From: Thiemannella venezuelensis
GTDB taxonomy: Bacteria; Actinomycetota; Actinomycetes; Streptosporangiales; Streptosporangiaceae
Assembly: GCF_014203605.1 (NCBI RefSeq)
Contig: NZ_JACHJJ010000001.1
Span: 434,001 to 498,000, forward strand
Direction: 5' to 3'
Length of the DNA stretch: 64,000 bases
Below are positions 17,736 to 28,377 of the stretch, in pieces (position 1 is the stretch's first letter; each line of letters starts with the position of its first letter). Made by a program: the position numbers and the translations under genes. Below the pieces are notes generated by a model. That model was not told the DNA's origin, did not search any database, and saw only the letters and a list, made by a program, of their open reading frames with translations.

Positions 17736-17797
17736 TCGCGAGAGCCGGCGAGCAGAGCACCGTTTCGGTCATGGGGCCGACGGAGGAGGCACCATGA
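17732..17797 (+). other. Candidate 21-residue ORF bridging nuoF and nuoG
   Basis: GTG 17732 overlaps the nuoF stop (GTGA), and its own TGA (17795-17797) overlaps the nuoG ATG (ATGA). It reads 21 codons with no stop and fills the only gap between nuoF and nuoG. The peptide has no recognised motif. Ribosomes could run through it to keep nuoF and nuoG coupled. nuoG has its own GGAGGAGG, so the frame is not required and may be chance. Confidence 0.4.
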
Positions 17798-20217
17798 GCG
17801 TCGAACCCACCACCCCGGCGCAGCAGCCGGTGGAGCTGGTGACCCTGACGATCGACGGGTTCCAGGTGAGCGTCCCGAAGGGGACGCTCATCATCCGGGC
17901 GGCGGAGCTGCTCGGCATCCAGATCCCGCGCTTCTGCGACCACCCGCTGCTGGACCCGGCCGCCAACTGCCGCCAGTGCCTGGTGGAGATCCCCGACGCG
18001 GGCAACGGCCGCGGTTTCCCGAAGCCGCAGCCGTCCTGCGCCATCGAGGTCGCCCCGAACATGGTGGTCCAGACCCAGCTCACCTCCCCGGTCGCGGAGA
18101 AGGCGCAGCGCGGTGTCATGGAGCTGCTGCTCATGAACCACCCGCTCGACTGCCCGGTCTGCGACAAGGGCGGCGAGTGCCCGCTGCAGAACCAGGCCAT
18201 GTCCAACGGCCAGGGCGAGTCCCGCTTCCACGAGCACAAGCGCGTCTTCGCCAAGCCGGTCCCGCTCTCCACCCAGGTGCTGCTGGACCGCGAGCGCTGC
18301 GTGCAGTGCGCCCGCTGCCTGCGCTTCTCCGACGAGATCGCCGGCGACCCGCTGATCGAGTTCTTCGAGCGCGGCGCCAAGGAGCAGGTCGGCACCGCCG
18401 ACGGCAGGCCGTTCGAGTCCTACTTCTCCGGCAACACCGTGCAGATCTGCCCGGTGGGCGCGCTGACCAGCGCCGCCTACCGCTTCCAGGCCCGCCCGTT
18501 CGACCTGGTCTCCACCCCCTCCGTCTGCGAGCACTGCGCCGGCGGCTGCTCGCTCCGGGCCGACCACCGGCGCGGCCGGATCACCCGCCGCCTGGCCGGC
18601 AACGATCCGGAGGTCAACGAGGAGTGGAACTGCGACAAGGGGCGCTTCGCCTTCACCTACGCCACCCAGCCCGACCGGCTGAAGACCCCGCTCATCCGTG
18701 ACGAGGACGGCCACCTCGTCCCGGCCTCCTGGCCCGAGGCGCTCGCCGTCGCGGCCAAGGGGCTCGCGGCGGCCCGCGGCCGCGCGGGCGTGCTGGTCGG
18801 CGGCCGGGTCACGGTCGAGGAGGCGTACGGCTACGCGAAGTTCGCCCGGATCGCCCTCGCCACCAACGACATCGACTTCCGCTCCCGGCCGCACTCCGCC
18901 GAGGAGACGCAGTTCCTCGCGCACGCCGTCGCGGGCAAGGGCATCGAGCTGCGCTACCGCGACCTGGAGGCGGCACCGGCCGTGCTCCTGGCCGGGCTCG
19001 AGCCCGAGGAGGAGTCGCCGATCGTCTTCCTGCGGCTGCGCAAGGCCTGGCGGAAGAAGGGCCTGAAGGTCTTCTCCGTCGGACCGTTCGCCACCGCCGC
19101 GCTGGCCAAGATGGGCGGCACGCCGGTCCCGTCGGTGCCCGGAGCCGAAGCCGAGGCCATCGAGGACCTGATCTCCGGCGGTTCGCCCGCCGCCGAGGCG
19201 GTCAAGCAGCCCGGTGCGATCATCCTCGCCGGCGAGCGGCTCGCCACCTCTCCGGGCGCGCTCTCGGCGCTGCTCCGGCTCGCCGAGGCGAGCGGTGCCC
19301 GGCTGGCCTGGGTCCCGCGCCGGGCCGGCGAACGCGGCGCCGTCGAGGCGGGGGCGATGCCGAACCTGCTCCCGATCGGCCGCCCGGTCGCGGACGAGGC
19401 CGCCCGCGCCGAGGTGGCCCGGGTGTGGAACGTCGCCTCGCTGCCCGAGACCCCGGGACGCGACACCTCCGCCATCCTGGCGGCGGCGCTGCACGAGGAC
19501 CTCGACGCCCTCGTCATCGCCGGTGTCGACCCCTACGACCTGGCCGACCCGGACGCCGCGCTGGCGGCCCTGGAGAACACGCCGTTCATCGTCAGCCTGG
19601 AGCAGCGCGCCAGCGCGGTCACCGACCGCGCCGACGTGGTGCTGCCGGTCGCGGCGGTGGCCGAGAAGTCCGGCACGTTCGTCAACTGGGAGGGGCGCGG
19701 CCGTACCTTCGAGGAAGCCCTGCCGGTCCCCGGCGTGATGAGCGACCTGCGGGTGATCTCCTCGATCGCCGACCACATGGACGTGCACCTGGGCCTGCCG
19801 GACCCGGCCGCCGCCCGCCGCGAGCTCGGCTCGATCGGCGCGTGGCGGGGCGCCCGGCCCGAGGCCCCGCGGGTGAGCTTCCGCAAGGGCTCCGCCGCGC
19901 AGGCCGGCGAGGCCGTCCTCGCCACCTGGCACCAGCTGCTCGACGACGGCCGCCTGCAGGCCGGCGAGCCGTACCTCGCGGGTACCGCGCACGCCGCCGA
20001 GGCGCTGCTCTCGGCCGCCACCGCGGCCGAGGCGGGCATCGCCGACGGTGACAAGATCACTGTCACCTCCGGGAAGGGCTCGCTGAGCCTGCCGGTGCGG
20101 ATCGCCGACCTGCCCGACCGGATGCTGTGGCTGCCGGCCAACTCCGGCGGCCGCTCGGTCACCCGTGACCTGCGCGCCGTCGCCGGTGACATCGTCAAGA
20201 TCGGAAGTGCCTCATGA
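17794..20217 (+). CDS. nuoG: NADH-quinone oxidoreductase subunit G
   Basis: An 807-residue 75 kDa-type subunit. The N-terminal ferredoxin domain has [2Fe-2S] ligands Cys48, Cys59, Cys62 and Cys82. Then come His116/Cys120/Cys123/Cys129 (cluster N5) and Cys169, Cys172, Cys175 with Cys219 (N4). Cys245, Cys248, Cys252 and Cys280 form the extra N7 site, which is found only in some bacteria. The C-terminal 500 residues are a molybdopterin oxidoreductase-like fold without the usual cofactor residues, which plays a structural part. GGAGGAGG precedes ATG 17794. Confidence 0.96.
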   Translation: MSVEPTTPAQQPVELVTLTIDGFQVSVPKGTLIIRAAELLGIQIPRFCDHPLLDPAANCRQCLVEIPDAGNGRGFPKPQPSCAIEVAPNMVVQTQLTSPVAEKAQRGVMELLLMNHPLDCPVCDKGGECPLQNQAMSNGQGESRFHEHKRVFAKPVPLSTQVLLDRERCVQCARCLRFSDEIAGDPLIEFFERGAKEQVGTADGRPFESYFSGNTVQICPVGALTSAAYRFQARPFDLVSTPSVCEHCAGGCSLRADHRRGRITRRLAGNDPEVNEEWNCDKGRFAFTYATQPDRLKTPLIRDEDGHLVPASWPEALAVAAKGLAAARGRAGVLVGGRVTVEEAYGYAKFARIALATNDIDFRSRPHSAEETQFLAHAVAGKGIELRYRDLEAAPAVLLAGLEPEEESPIVFLRLRKAWRKKGLKVFSVGPFATAALAKMGGTPVPSVPGAEAEAIEDLISGGSPAAEAVKQPGAIILAGERLATSPGALSALLRLAEASGARLAWVPRRAGERGAVEAGAMPNLLPIGRPVADEAARAEVARVWNVASLPETPGRDTSAILAAALHEDLDALVIAGVDPYDLADPDAALAALENTPFIVSLEQRASAVTDRADVVLPVAAVAEKSGTFVNWEGRGRTFEEALPVPGVMSDLRVISSIADHMDVHLGLPDPAAARRELGSIGAWRGARPEAPRVSFRKGSAAQAGEAVLATWHQLLDDGRLQAGEPYLAGTAHAAEALLSAATAAEAGIADGDKITVTSGKGSLSLPVRIADLPDRMLWLPANSGGRSVTRDLRAVAGDIVKIGSAS

Positions 20218-20294
20218 GCGGGAGAGAACCCGACGCAGTGAGCGAAGCGGTCCGCGAGGTGCGGGCGGCCCGCGTGGCGAATGGGGAGTGGTGA
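20214..20294 (+). other. Candidate 26-residue ORF after nuoG
   Basis: ATG 20214 overlaps the nuoG stop (ATGA), like most junctions in this operon. The frame runs 26 codons to TGA 20292-20294, six bases before the nuoH ATG. The predicted peptide is charged, with a likely helix (VSEAVREVRAARVANGEW). It may be a true microprotein, a coupling device, or chance. Confidence 0.4.
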
Positions 20295-20300
20295 GGACCT

Positions 20301-21698
20301 ATGAACGCATGGTCTCTGCTCGCGGCCGCGCCGGTCGAACCGGCCCTTCCGAGCATCGACGACTTCGGCAAGGACCCGATCGGGATCGTCATCCTGAAGT
20401 CCGCGGTCATCTTCATCGTCCTGATGCTGGGCGTGCTCTTCGGCGTGTGGTACGAGCGCAAGCTCATCTCCCGCATGCAGAACCGGTACGGCCCCAACCG
20501 GGCGGGTAAGTTCGGCCTCCTCCAGTCGGTGGCCGACGGCCTGAAGATGGGTCTCAAGGAAGACCTGATGCCGCGGACCGTGGACAAGGTGATCTACTTC
20601 ATCGCCCCGGTCGTCCTGGGGGTCCCGGCCTTCCTGGCCTTCTCCGTCATCCCGATGGGCCCGAAGGTCAACATGTTCGGCGTCGAGACGCCGCTGCAGC
20701 TGACCGACCTGCCCGTCGCGGTGCTGCTGGTGCTGGCCATGGCCTCCATCGGCGTCTACGGCATCGTGCTCGCCGGATGGGGCTCGCGCTCGCCGTACGC
20801 CATGCTGGGCGGCCTGCGCGCGAGCGCGCAGGTGGTCTCCTACGAGATCGCGATGGGCCTGTCGTTCGTGGGCGTGTTCCTCTTCGCGGGCACGCTCTCC
20901 ACCTCGGGGATCGTCGCCGCGCAGGCCAGCGGCAACACGCTCACCCTGGGCGGCCTCGACATCCCGATGCCCTCGTGGTACATGGTCCTGCTGCTCCCGT
21001 CCTTCCTGATCTACATCGTCACGATGCTGGGGGAGACCAACCGCGTCCCGTTCGACCTGCCCGAGGGCGAGGGCGAGCTGGTCGGCGGCTTCCAGACCGA
21101 GTACTCCAACTCGCTGAAGTTCGCGGTCATCATGCTCGCCGAGTACGTCAACGTCTTCGTGGTCTCGGCGGTGTCGATCACCCTGTTCATGGGCGGCTGG
21201 CGGGCCCCGGCCCCGATCACGACCTTCTGGCCGGAGGCCAACACCGGCTACTGGCCGCTGCTGTGGTTCTTCCTGAAGATGGTGCTCCTCTTCTCCTTCT
21301 TCATCTGGGCCCGCGCCTCGCTGCCGCGGGTGCGCTACGACCAGCTCATGTCGCTCGGCTGGAAGATCCTCATCCCGGTCAACCTGGGCTGGATCCTGCT
21401 GGTCGCCACCGTGCGCGCCATGCAGATCGAGGGCGTCAACCGGACCATGGTGATGATCCTGGGCGCCCTGGTGGTCGTCGGGTGCTTCGCGATCTGGCTG
21501 CGCTTCGACACCGTCCTGCAGCGGCGCAAGGAGGACAGGGCCGCGCAGGTCGAGGCGGAGTTCGAGCAGCTCCAGGCCGAGCCGGCGGCCGGCGGCTTCC
21601 CGGTTCCCCCGCTCGACCTGCCGCACTACCGCGGCGTCGCGGCCGCGGCGGAGACGCGCGCAAACAAGACAGCGGAGGTTCCCAGTGGGAGCAACTGA
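20301..21698 (+). CDS. nuoH: NADH-quinone oxidoreductase subunit H
   Basis: A 465-residue membrane subunit with eight predicted helices, which joins the membrane arm to the quinone site. The signatures [20 protein letters not shown] and the acidic loop [19 protein letters not shown] are complete. The C-terminal tail beyond about residue 400 is longer than in E. coli, polar, and typical of actinobacteria. Its last 14 bases overlap the nuoI start. Confidence 0.96.
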   Translation: MNAWSLLAAAPVEPALPSIDDFGKDPIGIVILKSAVIFIVLMLGVLFGVWYERKLISRMQNRYGPNRAGKFGLLQSVADGLKMGLKEDLMPRTVDKVIYFIAPVVLGVPAFLAFSVIPMGPKVNMFGVETPLQLTDLPVAVLLVLAMASIGVYGIVLAGWGSRSPYAMLGGLRASAQVVSYEIAMGLSFVGVFLFAGTLSTSGIVAAQASGNTLTLGGLDIPMPSWYMVLLLPSFLIYIVTMLGETNRVPFDLPEGEGELVGGFQTEYSNSLKFAVIMLAEYVNVFVVSAVSITLFMGGWRAPAPITTFWPEANTGYWPLLWFFLKMVLLFSFFIWARASLPRVRYDQLMSLGWKILIPVNLGWILLVATVRAMQIEGVNRTMVMILGALVVVGCFAIWLRFDTVLQRRKEDRAAQVEAEFEQLQAEPAAGGFPVPPLDLPHYRGVAAAAETRANKTAEVPSGSN

Positions 21699-22200
21699 TT
21701 GGCTCAACCCCATCAAGGGGTTCGGCGTGACCTTCCACACGATGTTCAAGAAGGTCGAGACGGTCAACTACCCCGAGGACAAGCGGCCCACGGCTCCGCG
21801 CTTCCACGGCCGGCACCAGCTCAACCGCTGGCCCGACGGCCTGGAGAAGTGCGTCGGCTGCGAGCTGTGCGCCTGGGCGTGCCCGGCCGACGCGATCTAC
21901 GTGGAGGGCGCCGACAACACCGAGACCGAGCGCTTCTCCCCGGGGGAGCGCTACGGGCGCACCTACCAGATCAACTACCTGCGGTGCATCCTGTGCGGCC
22001 TGTGCATCGAGGCCTGTCCGACGCGCGCGCTCACCATGACCAACGAATACGAGCTCGCCGACACGAGCCGTGAGAGCCTTATCTACACCAAGGAGATGCT
22101 GCTCGCGCCGCTCGGCCCCGGCATGGAGGCTCCGCCCCACGCCATGCGTCTCGGCGAGACCGAAGAGGACTACTACCGGCTGGGACGTAACAATGGGTGA
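21685..22200 (+). CDS. nuoI: NADH-quinone oxidoreductase subunit I
   Basis: A 171-residue ferredoxin-like subunit with two [4Fe-4S] clusters (N6a and N6b). The ligands are Cys56, Cys59, Cys62, Cys66 ([12 protein letters not shown]) and Cys101, Cys104, Cys107, Cys111 ([12 protein letters not shown]), all present. The start is GTG 21685, inside the end of nuoH. An AGCGGAGGT ribosome-binding site lies 7 nt upstream. Confidence 0.96.
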   Translation: MGATDWLNPIKGFGVTFHTMFKKVETVNYPEDKRPTAPRFHGRHQLNRWPDGLEKCVGCELCAWACPADAIYVEGADNTETERFSPGERYGRTYQINYLRCILCGLCIEACPTRALTMTNEYELADTSRESLIYTKEMLLAPLGPGMEAPPHAMRLGETEEDYYRLGRNNG

Positions 22201-23044
22201 GACCATCACGTTCTGGGTGCTGGCGGTCGTTTCCGTGGCCGCCGCCCTCGGACTCGTCTTCAGCCGCAAGGCGGTCTACTCGGCCCTGATGCTGGGCGTG
22301 GTCATGCTCTCGCTGGCCGTGCTCTACGCCGTCCAGGACGCGCCCTTCCTCGCCGCGGTGCAGATCATCGTCTACACCGGCGCGGTCATGATGCTCTTCC
22401 TGTTCGTGCTGATGCTCGTCGGCGTGGACTCCTCCGACTCCCTGGTCGAGACGATCAGGGGGCAGCGCTTCTGGGCGGTCGTCGCCGGCCTGGGCTTCGC
22501 GGTCCTGCTGGCCCTGGCGATCGGCAACGCGGTGTTCAGCCCGGCGGCGGGCCTGGGACGGGCCGTGACCGGCCGGGACGGCAACGTCCCCGCGCTGGCC
22601 GCGGAGATCTTCACCCGGCACGTGTTCGCCTTCGAGGTCACCTCGGCGCTGCTGATCACCGCCGCGCTCGGCGCGATGGTGCTGGCCCACCGCGAGCGGG
22701 TCCGGCCCAAGGCCACCCAGCGGTCCCTGGCCCGCACCCGCTTCGCCGGCCCGCAGCCCTCGCCGCTGCCGGGTCCCGGCACCTACGCCCTGCACAACGC
22801 CATCGACATGCCGGCTCTGCTGCCCGACGGCTCGGTGGCCGCCACGTCCATCAACCGGGTGCTCGCCCGGCACGAGCTGGACGAGGGCTTCGCCCCGACC
22901 GATCCGGAGAAGGCCGCGCTCATCAGGCAGGTCCTGGAGAAGGACGCGGCCGAGGACGCGGAGCCGGTCGAGGGTGACAAGCCCATCCAGGTGAAGGACG
23001 CGCTCTCCGACGAGAACGCGCTCTCCGAGGAGGACGGCAAGTGA
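22193..23044 (+). CDS. nuoJ: NADH-quinone oxidoreductase subunit J
   Basis: A 283-residue membrane subunit. Five transmembrane helices occupy the first 170 residues, including the conserved [16 protein letters not shown] helix (pi-bulge region). The remaining 110 residues form a long acidic cytoplasmic tail, which is absent in E. coli but seen in other actinobacteria. ATG 22193 overlaps the last 8 bases of nuoI, and its stop overlaps the nuoK GTG. Confidence 0.95.
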   Translation: MGETITFWVLAVVSVAAALGLVFSRKAVYSALMLGVVMLSLAVLYAVQDAPFLAAVQIIVYTGAVMMLFLFVLMLVGVDSSDSLVETIRGQRFWAVVAGLGFAVLLALAIGNAVFSPAAGLGRAVTGRDGNVPALAAEIFTRHVFAFEVTSALLITAALGAMVLAHRERVRPKATQRSLARTRFAGPQPSPLPGPGTYALHNAIDMPALLPDGSVAATSINRVLARHELDEGFAPTDPEKAALIRQVLEKDAAEDAEPVEGDKPIQVKDALSDENALSEEDGK

Positions 23045-23337
23045 CCACCCACTACCTGGTGCTCTCCGCGCTGCTGTTCGCGATCGGCGGCATCGGCGTG
23101 CTGGTGAGGCGCAACGCGATCGTGGTGTTCATGTGCGTGGAGCTGATGCTCAACGCCTGCAACCTGGCGTTCGTCACCTTCGCCCGGCAGCACGGCAACC
23201 TGGACGGCCAGCTCATCGCGTTCTTCGTGATGGTGGTGGCCGCTGCGGAGGTCGTGATCGGCCTCGCCATCATTGTGATGATCTTCCGAACCCGCAGGTC
23301 GGCGTCCGTTGACGACGCCAACCTGCTGAAGTACTAG
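23041..23337 (+). CDS. nuoK: NADH-quinone oxidoreductase subunit K
   Basis: A 98-residue subunit with three helices. The buried acidic residues that form part of the proton path are present, in [14 protein letters not shown] and [13 protein letters not shown]. The start is GTG 23041, overlapping the nuoJ stop. nuoL begins 11 bp later. Confidence 0.96.
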   Translation: MTTHYLVLSALLFAIGGIGVLVRRNAIVVFMCVELMLNACNLAFVTFARQHGNLDGQLIAFFVMVVAAAEVVIGLAIIVMIFRTRRSASVDDANLLKY

Positions 23338-23348
23338 AGGGGTGCCCG

Positions 23349-25253
23349 GTGCAATCTCCTGCTGAGATCGACCTGCACTCCGGTGGGGTGATCGGGCTCT
23401 CCTGGCTGATGATCGCGCTGCCGCTGCTCGGCGCCGCGGTCCTGATGCTGGGCGGGCGCCGTACCGACAGGTGGGGCCACCTCCTCGGCGTGCTGATGTC
23501 GCTGGGCGCGTTCGCGGTGGCCGCGGCCTCCTTCGTGGAACTGCTCGGCATGTCGCCGGCCGAGCGCCGCCGCGAGGTCGGGCTGTACGAGTTCATCCCC
23601 GGCATGGCGGACCTGGGCCTGCTGATCGACCCGCTCTCGATCAGCTTCGCCCTGCTGATCACAGGTGTCGGATCGCTGATCCACATCTACTCGATCGGCT
23701 ACATGTCGCACGACCACGACCGCCGCCGGTTCTTCTCCTACCTCAACCTGTTCGTCGCGGCCATGCTCCTGCTGGTCCTGTCGGACAACTACCTCGGCCT
23801 GTTCGTCGGCTGGGAGGGCGTGGGTCTCGCGTCCTACCTGCTGATCGGGTTCTGGCAGTTCAAGCCGAGCGCGGCCACCGCCGCGCAGAAGGCGTTCATC
23901 GTCAACCGCGTCGGCGACTTCGGCCTGCTGATCGGGATCTTCACGATCTGGACGACGTTCGGCTCGCTCGGCTTCCGCGAGATCTTCTCGCAGGACCCGG
24001 GAACGGCCTCCAGCGGCACCATGACCGCGATCGGCCTGCTGCTGCTCGTCGGCGCCTGCGGCAAGTCCGCCCAGCTCCCGCTGCAGTCCTGGCTGCTGGA
24101 CGCGATGGAGGGCCCGACCCCGGTCTCGGCCCTCATCCACGCCGCGACCATGGTCACCGCCGGCGTCTACCTGGTGGTCCGCTCGGGCTTCTTCTTCGAG
24201 GCCTCCGCGACCGCGCAGCTGGTCGTCACGATCGTCGGCGTCGCCACGCTCCTCGCCGGTGCCATCATCGGTTGCGCCAAGGACGACATCAAGAAGGGCC
24301 TGGCCGGTTCGACGATGTCGCAGATCGGCTACATGATGCTCGGCGCGGGCCTCGGCCCGGCGGGCTACGCCTTCGCGATCGGCCACCTGATCACGCACGG
24401 CTTCTTCAAGGCCAACATGTTCCTCGGCGCCGGCTCGGTCATGCACGCCATGAACGACGAGGTCGACATGCGCCGGTACGGCGGGCTGTTCTCGGTGATG
24501 AAGATCACCGCGGTCACGTTCGTCATCGGCTACCTGGCCATCATCGGCTTCCCGCTGCTGTCCGGTTACTTCACCAAGGACGGCATCATCGAGACGGCGA
24601 TGCACCACAACCAGATCCTCGGCTGGCTCGCGGTGGCCGGCGCCGGTCTGACCGGCTTCTACATGTCGCGGATGGTCTTCATGACCTTCTTCGGCAAGAA
24701 GCGCTGGGCCGACGACGCGCACCCGCACGAGTCGCCCGCGGTGATGACCTGGCCGCTGATCATCCTGGCGATCGGCTCGATCGGCCTGGGCGCGTTCCTG
24801 GTCCTGGGCAACCGGTTCATGACCTTCCTCGCCCCGGCCGTCGGCCTGCCGCAGGAACTGCCGGAGTTCCACTTCGTCAGCACCCCCGGCCTGGCCACGC
24901 TCGCGCTGGTCGCCGTCGGCGCGGCCTTCGCCTGGTTCCGGTACGGCGCCGCCGAGGTGCCCGTCCTGGCCCCGCGCGGCTCCTTCCTCACCGCCTTCGC
25001 CCGCCGCGACCTGTACGGCGACGCCCTGAACGAGGCGCTGCTCATGCGCCCCGGCCAGTGGCTGACCCGCATCGCGGTGTTCTTCGACAACCGCGGCGTC
25101 GACGGCCTGGTCAACGGGCTGGCCGCGGGGATCGGCGGGACCTCCGGGCGGCTGCGCCGCGTGCAGACCGGCTACGTCCGGTCGTACGCGCTGTCCATCC
25201 TCTTCGGTGCCGCCGCCGTCGTTGGCGCGCTGCTCTACGTAGGGAACATGTGA
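23349..25253 (+). CDS. nuoL: NADH-quinone oxidoreductase subunit L
   Basis: A 634-residue antiporter-like subunit with about 16 helices, the outermost proton pump of the membrane arm. The conserved stretches [42 protein letters not shown] (with the key Lys and His residues) and [19 protein letters not shown] are intact. The start is GTG 23349 behind GAGGGG. The stop shares one base with the nuoM ATG. Confidence 0.96.
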   Translation: MQSPAEIDLHSGGVIGLSWLMIALPLLGAAVLMLGGRRTDRWGHLLGVLMSLGAFAVAAASFVELLGMSPAERRREVGLYEFIPGMADLGLLIDPLSISFALLITGVGSLIHIYSIGYMSHDHDRRRFFSYLNLFVAAMLLLVLSDNYLGLFVGWEGVGLASYLLIGFWQFKPSAATAAQKAFIVNRVGDFGLLIGIFTIWTTFGSLGFREIFSQDPGTASSGTMTAIGLLLLVGACGKSAQLPLQSWLLDAMEGPTPVSALIHAATMVTAGVYLVVRSGFFFEASATAQLVVTIVGVATLLAGAIIGCAKDDIKKGLAGSTMSQIGYMMLGAGLGPAGYAFAIGHLITHGFFKANMFLGAGSVMHAMNDEVDMRRYGGLFSVMKITAVTFVIGYLAIIGFPLLSGYFTKDGIIETAMHHNQILGWLAVAGAGLTGFYMSRMVFMTFFGKKRWADDAHPHESPAVMTWPLIILAIGSIGLGAFLVLGNRFMTFLAPAVGLPQELPEFHFVSTPGLATLALVAVGAAFAWFRYGAAEVPVLAPRGSFLTAFARRDLYGDALNEALLMRPGQWLTRIAVFFDNRGVDGLVNGLAAGIGGTSGRLRRVQTGYVRSYALSILFGAAAVVGALLYVGNM

Positions 25254-26812
25254 TGCCCTGGCTCTCGATCCTGATGGCCGTGCCCGTACTGGGCGCGGTC
25301 GGGGTGGCACTGCTCCCCAAGGGCAGTGACAAGCTCGCCAAGCAGGTGGCGCTGCTGGTCTCGCTGGTCGTGCTGGCACTGACCATCGCGATGGCGGTGC
25401 AGTTCAGCCCGAACGGCAACCGCTTCCAGTTCGAGGAGAAGTACTCCTGGATCCCCAGCTTCGGGGTCCACTACGGCGTCGCCGTGGACGGCATCGCGCT
25501 CGTGCTGATCGCGCTGTCGGCGGTCCTCGTGCCGATCGTCGTCCTCGCCTCCTGGCACGACGCCGAAGGCGCCACCCGGGCGCTCGACCTCAAGAGCGAG
25601 CTGATCCCGCCCAAGCGCTCCGCGAAGACCTACTTCGCGCTGCTGCTGGTGCTGGAGGCCATGATGATCGGCGTCTTCGCGGCGACCGACATCTTCCTCT
25701 TCTACGTCTTCTTCGAAGCCATGCTGATCCCGATGTACTTCATGATCGGGTCGTACGGCGGCGTGCAGCGGTCCTACGCGGCCGTCAAGTTCCTGCTCTA
25801 CTCGCTCTTCGGCGGCCTGCTCATGCTGGTCGCGGTGATCGCGCTCTACGTGGTCGCCGAGAAGAACACCTTCATGTACCCCGAGCTGATCGGGGTCATC
25901 CAGGACCCGACCACGCAGAAGTGGCTGTTCGCCGGATTCTTCATCGCCTTCGCGGTCAAGGCCCCGCTCTGGCCCTTCCACACCTGGCTGCCCGACGCCG
26001 CCGCGCAGGCCCCGGCCGGTGCCGCGGTCCTGCTGGTGGGCGTGCTGGACAAGGTCGGCACGTACGGCATGCTCCGCTTCTGCCTGGAGCTGTTCCCGGA
26101 CGCGTCGAAGTTCTTCACCCCGCTGGTGATCGTGCTCTCGGTGATCGGCATCATCTACGGCGCGATCGTGGCCATCGGCCAGACCGACATGAAGCGCCTG
26201 ATCGCCTACACCTCGATCTCGCACTTCGGCTTCATCGCCCTGGGCGTCTTCGCGATGACGCAGAACGCCCAGGCCGGCGCCACGCTCTACATGGTCAACC
26301 ACGGCTTCTCGACCGGCGCGCTCTTCCTGCTCGCCGGGTTCCTGATCCACCGCCGCGGTTCCAGCCAGATCGCCGACTACGGCGGCGTGCAGAAGGTCGC
26401 CCCGCTGCTCGCGGGCTCCTTCCTGATCGCCGGCCTGTCCGGCCTCGCGCTGCCGGGCCTGTCCTCGTTCGTCAGCGAGTTCATGGTCCTGATCGGCACC
26501 TACGAGCGCTACGCGATCCCGGCGATCATCGGGGCGCTCGGCGTCATCCTGGCGGCCATCTACATCCTGTGGATGTACAAGCGCACGATGAACGGCCCCA
26601 CGGCCGAATCGGTCAAGGGCTTCACCGACCTCGACGGCCGGGAGAAGTGGGTGGTGGCTCCGCTGATCGCGGTGATCATCGCACTCGGGTTCTTCCCCAA
26701 GCCGGTGCTCGACGTGATCAACCCCGCGGTGGACAAGACCCTCGACAGCGCCCAGGTGCTGGACAAGAAGCCCGTCTCCACCGTCGCTGAGAAGAAGGGG
26801 GCCGGCCAGTGA
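25253..26812 (+). CDS. nuoM: NADH-quinone oxidoreductase subunit M
   Basis: A 519-residue antiporter-like proton-pumping subunit with about 14 helices. The family motifs FYVFFEAMLIPMYFMIG (key Glu), PFHTWLPDAAAQAPAGAAVLL and the KRLIAYTSISHFGF stretch are present. ATG 25253 overlaps the nuoL stop (TGATG). Confidence 0.96.
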   Translation: MPWLSILMAVPVLGAVGVALLPKGSDKLAKQVALLVSLVVLALTIAMAVQFSPNGNRFQFEEKYSWIPSFGVHYGVAVDGIALVLIALSAVLVPIVVLASWHDAEGATRALDLKSELIPPKRSAKTYFALLLVLEAMMIGVFAATDIFLFYVFFEAMLIPMYFMIGSYGGVQRSYAAVKFLLYSLFGGLLMLVAVIALYVVAEKNTFMYPELIGVIQDPTTQKWLFAGFFIAFAVKAPLWPFHTWLPDAAAQAPAGAAVLLVGVLDKVGTYGMLRFCLELFPDASKFFTPLVIVLSVIGIIYGAIVAIGQTDMKRLIAYTSISHFGFIALGVFAMTQNAQAGATLYMVNHGFSTGALFLLAGFLIHRRGSSQIADYGGVQKVAPLLAGSFLIAGLSGLALPGLSSFVSEFMVLIGTYERYAIPAIIGALGVILAAIYILWMYKRTMNGPTAESVKGFTDLDGREKWVVAPLIAVIIALGFFPKPVLDVINPAVDKTLDSAQVLDKKPVSTVAEKKGAGQ

Positions 26813-28365
26813 ACGGCGGCACCATCGAGGCGCCAACGATCGAGTACGCCCTGCTCGCTCCGATGCTGATCGTCTTCGGCGCGGCGATCATCGGCGTGCT
26901 GGTCGAGGCGTTCGCACCTCGCCACCTGCGCAAGGCGATCCACATGCCGCTGACGCTGGTGGCGCTGCTCGGCGCGTTCCTGCTGACGATCCTCCAGGCG
27001 GTCCGGGACGGCGTCCCCACCACGCCCGCGGCCATGGGCGCGGTCGCGGTGGACGGCCCCGCCCTGTTCATCTGGGGCATCATCCTCATCCTGGCCTTCG
27101 TCAGCACGCTGCTGATCAACGACGACGAGCAGTTCGTCGCGCAGGCGGCGGCCGTACCGGGGAGCAACGACGAGGAGGAGGCGGTCCGCAGCGGCTACGC
27201 GCAGACCGAGGTCTACCCGCTGCTGCTCTTCTCGGTCGGCGGCATGCTGCTCTTCCCGGCCGCCAACGACCTGCTGGTCATGTTCGTGGCCCTGGAGGTC
27301 CTCTCCCTCCCGCTGTACCTGCTGTGCGGCCTGGCCCGCCGGCGCCGCCTGCTCTCGCAGGAGGCCTCGCTCAAGTACTTCCTGCTCGGCGCGTTCTCCT
27401 CGGCCTTCTTCCTGTACGGCACGGCCCTGATCTACGGCTACGCCGGATCGATCGACCTGAGGGCCATCAGCTCCTCGCTGGGCACCGTCGCCGGCCAGGA
27501 CACCCTGCTGTACATCGGCACGGCGCTGCTCGGCGTCGGCCTGCTCTTCAAGATCGGCGCCGCGCCGTTCCAGGCCTGGAAGCCCGACGTCTACCAGGGC
27601 GCGCCCACCGCGGTCACCGCCCTGATGGCCTCCACCGTCCTGGTGGCGGCCTTCGGCGCGGTGCTCCGGGTCTTCTGGGTCGCCCTGGGCAACCTCGACT
27701 GGGACTGGCGGCCGGTCATGTGGGGTGTGGCGATTCTCACCATGGTCGTCGGCGCGATCCTGGCCATCACCCAGACCGAGATCAAGCGCATGCTGGCCTA
27801 CTCCTCGATCGCGCACGCGGGCTTCCTGCTCACCGGCGTGATCGCCACGGGCGCCGTCGAGCAGAACCGGGACGCCCTCTCGGCGATCCTGTTCTACCTC
27901 GCGGCGTACGGCTTCACCACGGTCGGCGCCTTCGCGGTGGTCACCATGGTCCGCGACGCGGGCGGCGAGGCCGGGCACCTGTCCCGGTGGGCCGGTCTCG
28001 GCAAGCGGGCCCCGGTGCTGGCGGGCATCTTCGCGTTCTTCCTGCTGGCCTTCGCGGGAATCCCGCTGACCAGCGGTTTCTTCGGGAAGTACGCGGTCTT
28101 CTCGGCTGCGGTCGCCAGTGACGCGCTGCCGCTGGTCGTCGTGGGCGTGGTCAGCTCGGCCATCGCCGCGTTCTTCTACGTCCGCGTGATCGTGCTGATG
28201 TTCTTCAGCGAGCCGGCCGCCGACGGCCCGAGCGTCGCGGTGCCGACCGTCGGCACCTCGGCTGTGGTCGCGCTGGCCGCAGCGGCTACCGTAGTGCTGG
28301 GCGTCTTCCCGGAGCCCGTGCTGAGCCTGGCTGACCAGGCCGCCTCCGCACTGTTCGTTCGCTAG
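26809..28365 (+). CDS. nuoN: NADH-quinone oxidoreductase subunit N
   Basis: A 518-residue antiporter-like subunit, the proton pump nearest the quinone arm. Helix motifs such as MFVALEVLSLPLYLLCGL, PFQAWKPDVYQGAPTAVTALM and KRMLAYSSIAHAGF are intact. The start is GTG 26809 on the nuoM stop. It ends the complete 14-gene nuo set; the polyprenyl synthase starts 12 bp later. Confidence 0.96.
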   Translation: MNGGTIEAPTIEYALLAPMLIVFGAAIIGVLVEAFAPRHLRKAIHMPLTLVALLGAFLLTILQAVRDGVPTTPAAMGAVAVDGPALFIWGIILILAFVSTLLINDDEQFVAQAAAVPGSNDEEEAVRSGYAQTEVYPLLLFSVGGMLLFPAANDLLVMFVALEVLSLPLYLLCGLARRRRLLSQEASLKYFLLGAFSSAFFLYGTALIYGYAGSIDLRAISSSLGTVAGQDTLLYIGTALLGVGLLFKIGAAPFQAWKPDVYQGAPTAVTALMASTVLVAAFGAVLRVFWVALGNLDWDWRPVMWGVAILTMVVGAILAITQTEIKRMLAYSSIAHAGFLLTGVIATGAVEQNRDALSAILFYLAAYGFTTVGAFAVVTMVRDAGGEAGHLSRWAGLGKRAPVLAGIFAFFLLAFAGIPLTSGFFGKYAVFSAAVASDALPLVVVGVVSSAIAAFFYVRVIVLMFFSEPAADGPSVAVPTVGTSAVVALAAAATVVLGVFPEPVLSLADQAASALFVR

Positions 28366-28377
28366 GGAGTAGAACTC

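Noticed and set aside
23471-25252. Upstream extension of the nuoM frame, 1113 codons in total
   Set aside because: The added part is the out-of-frame shadow of nuoL. nuoM proper starts at ATG 25253, overlapping the nuoL stop.
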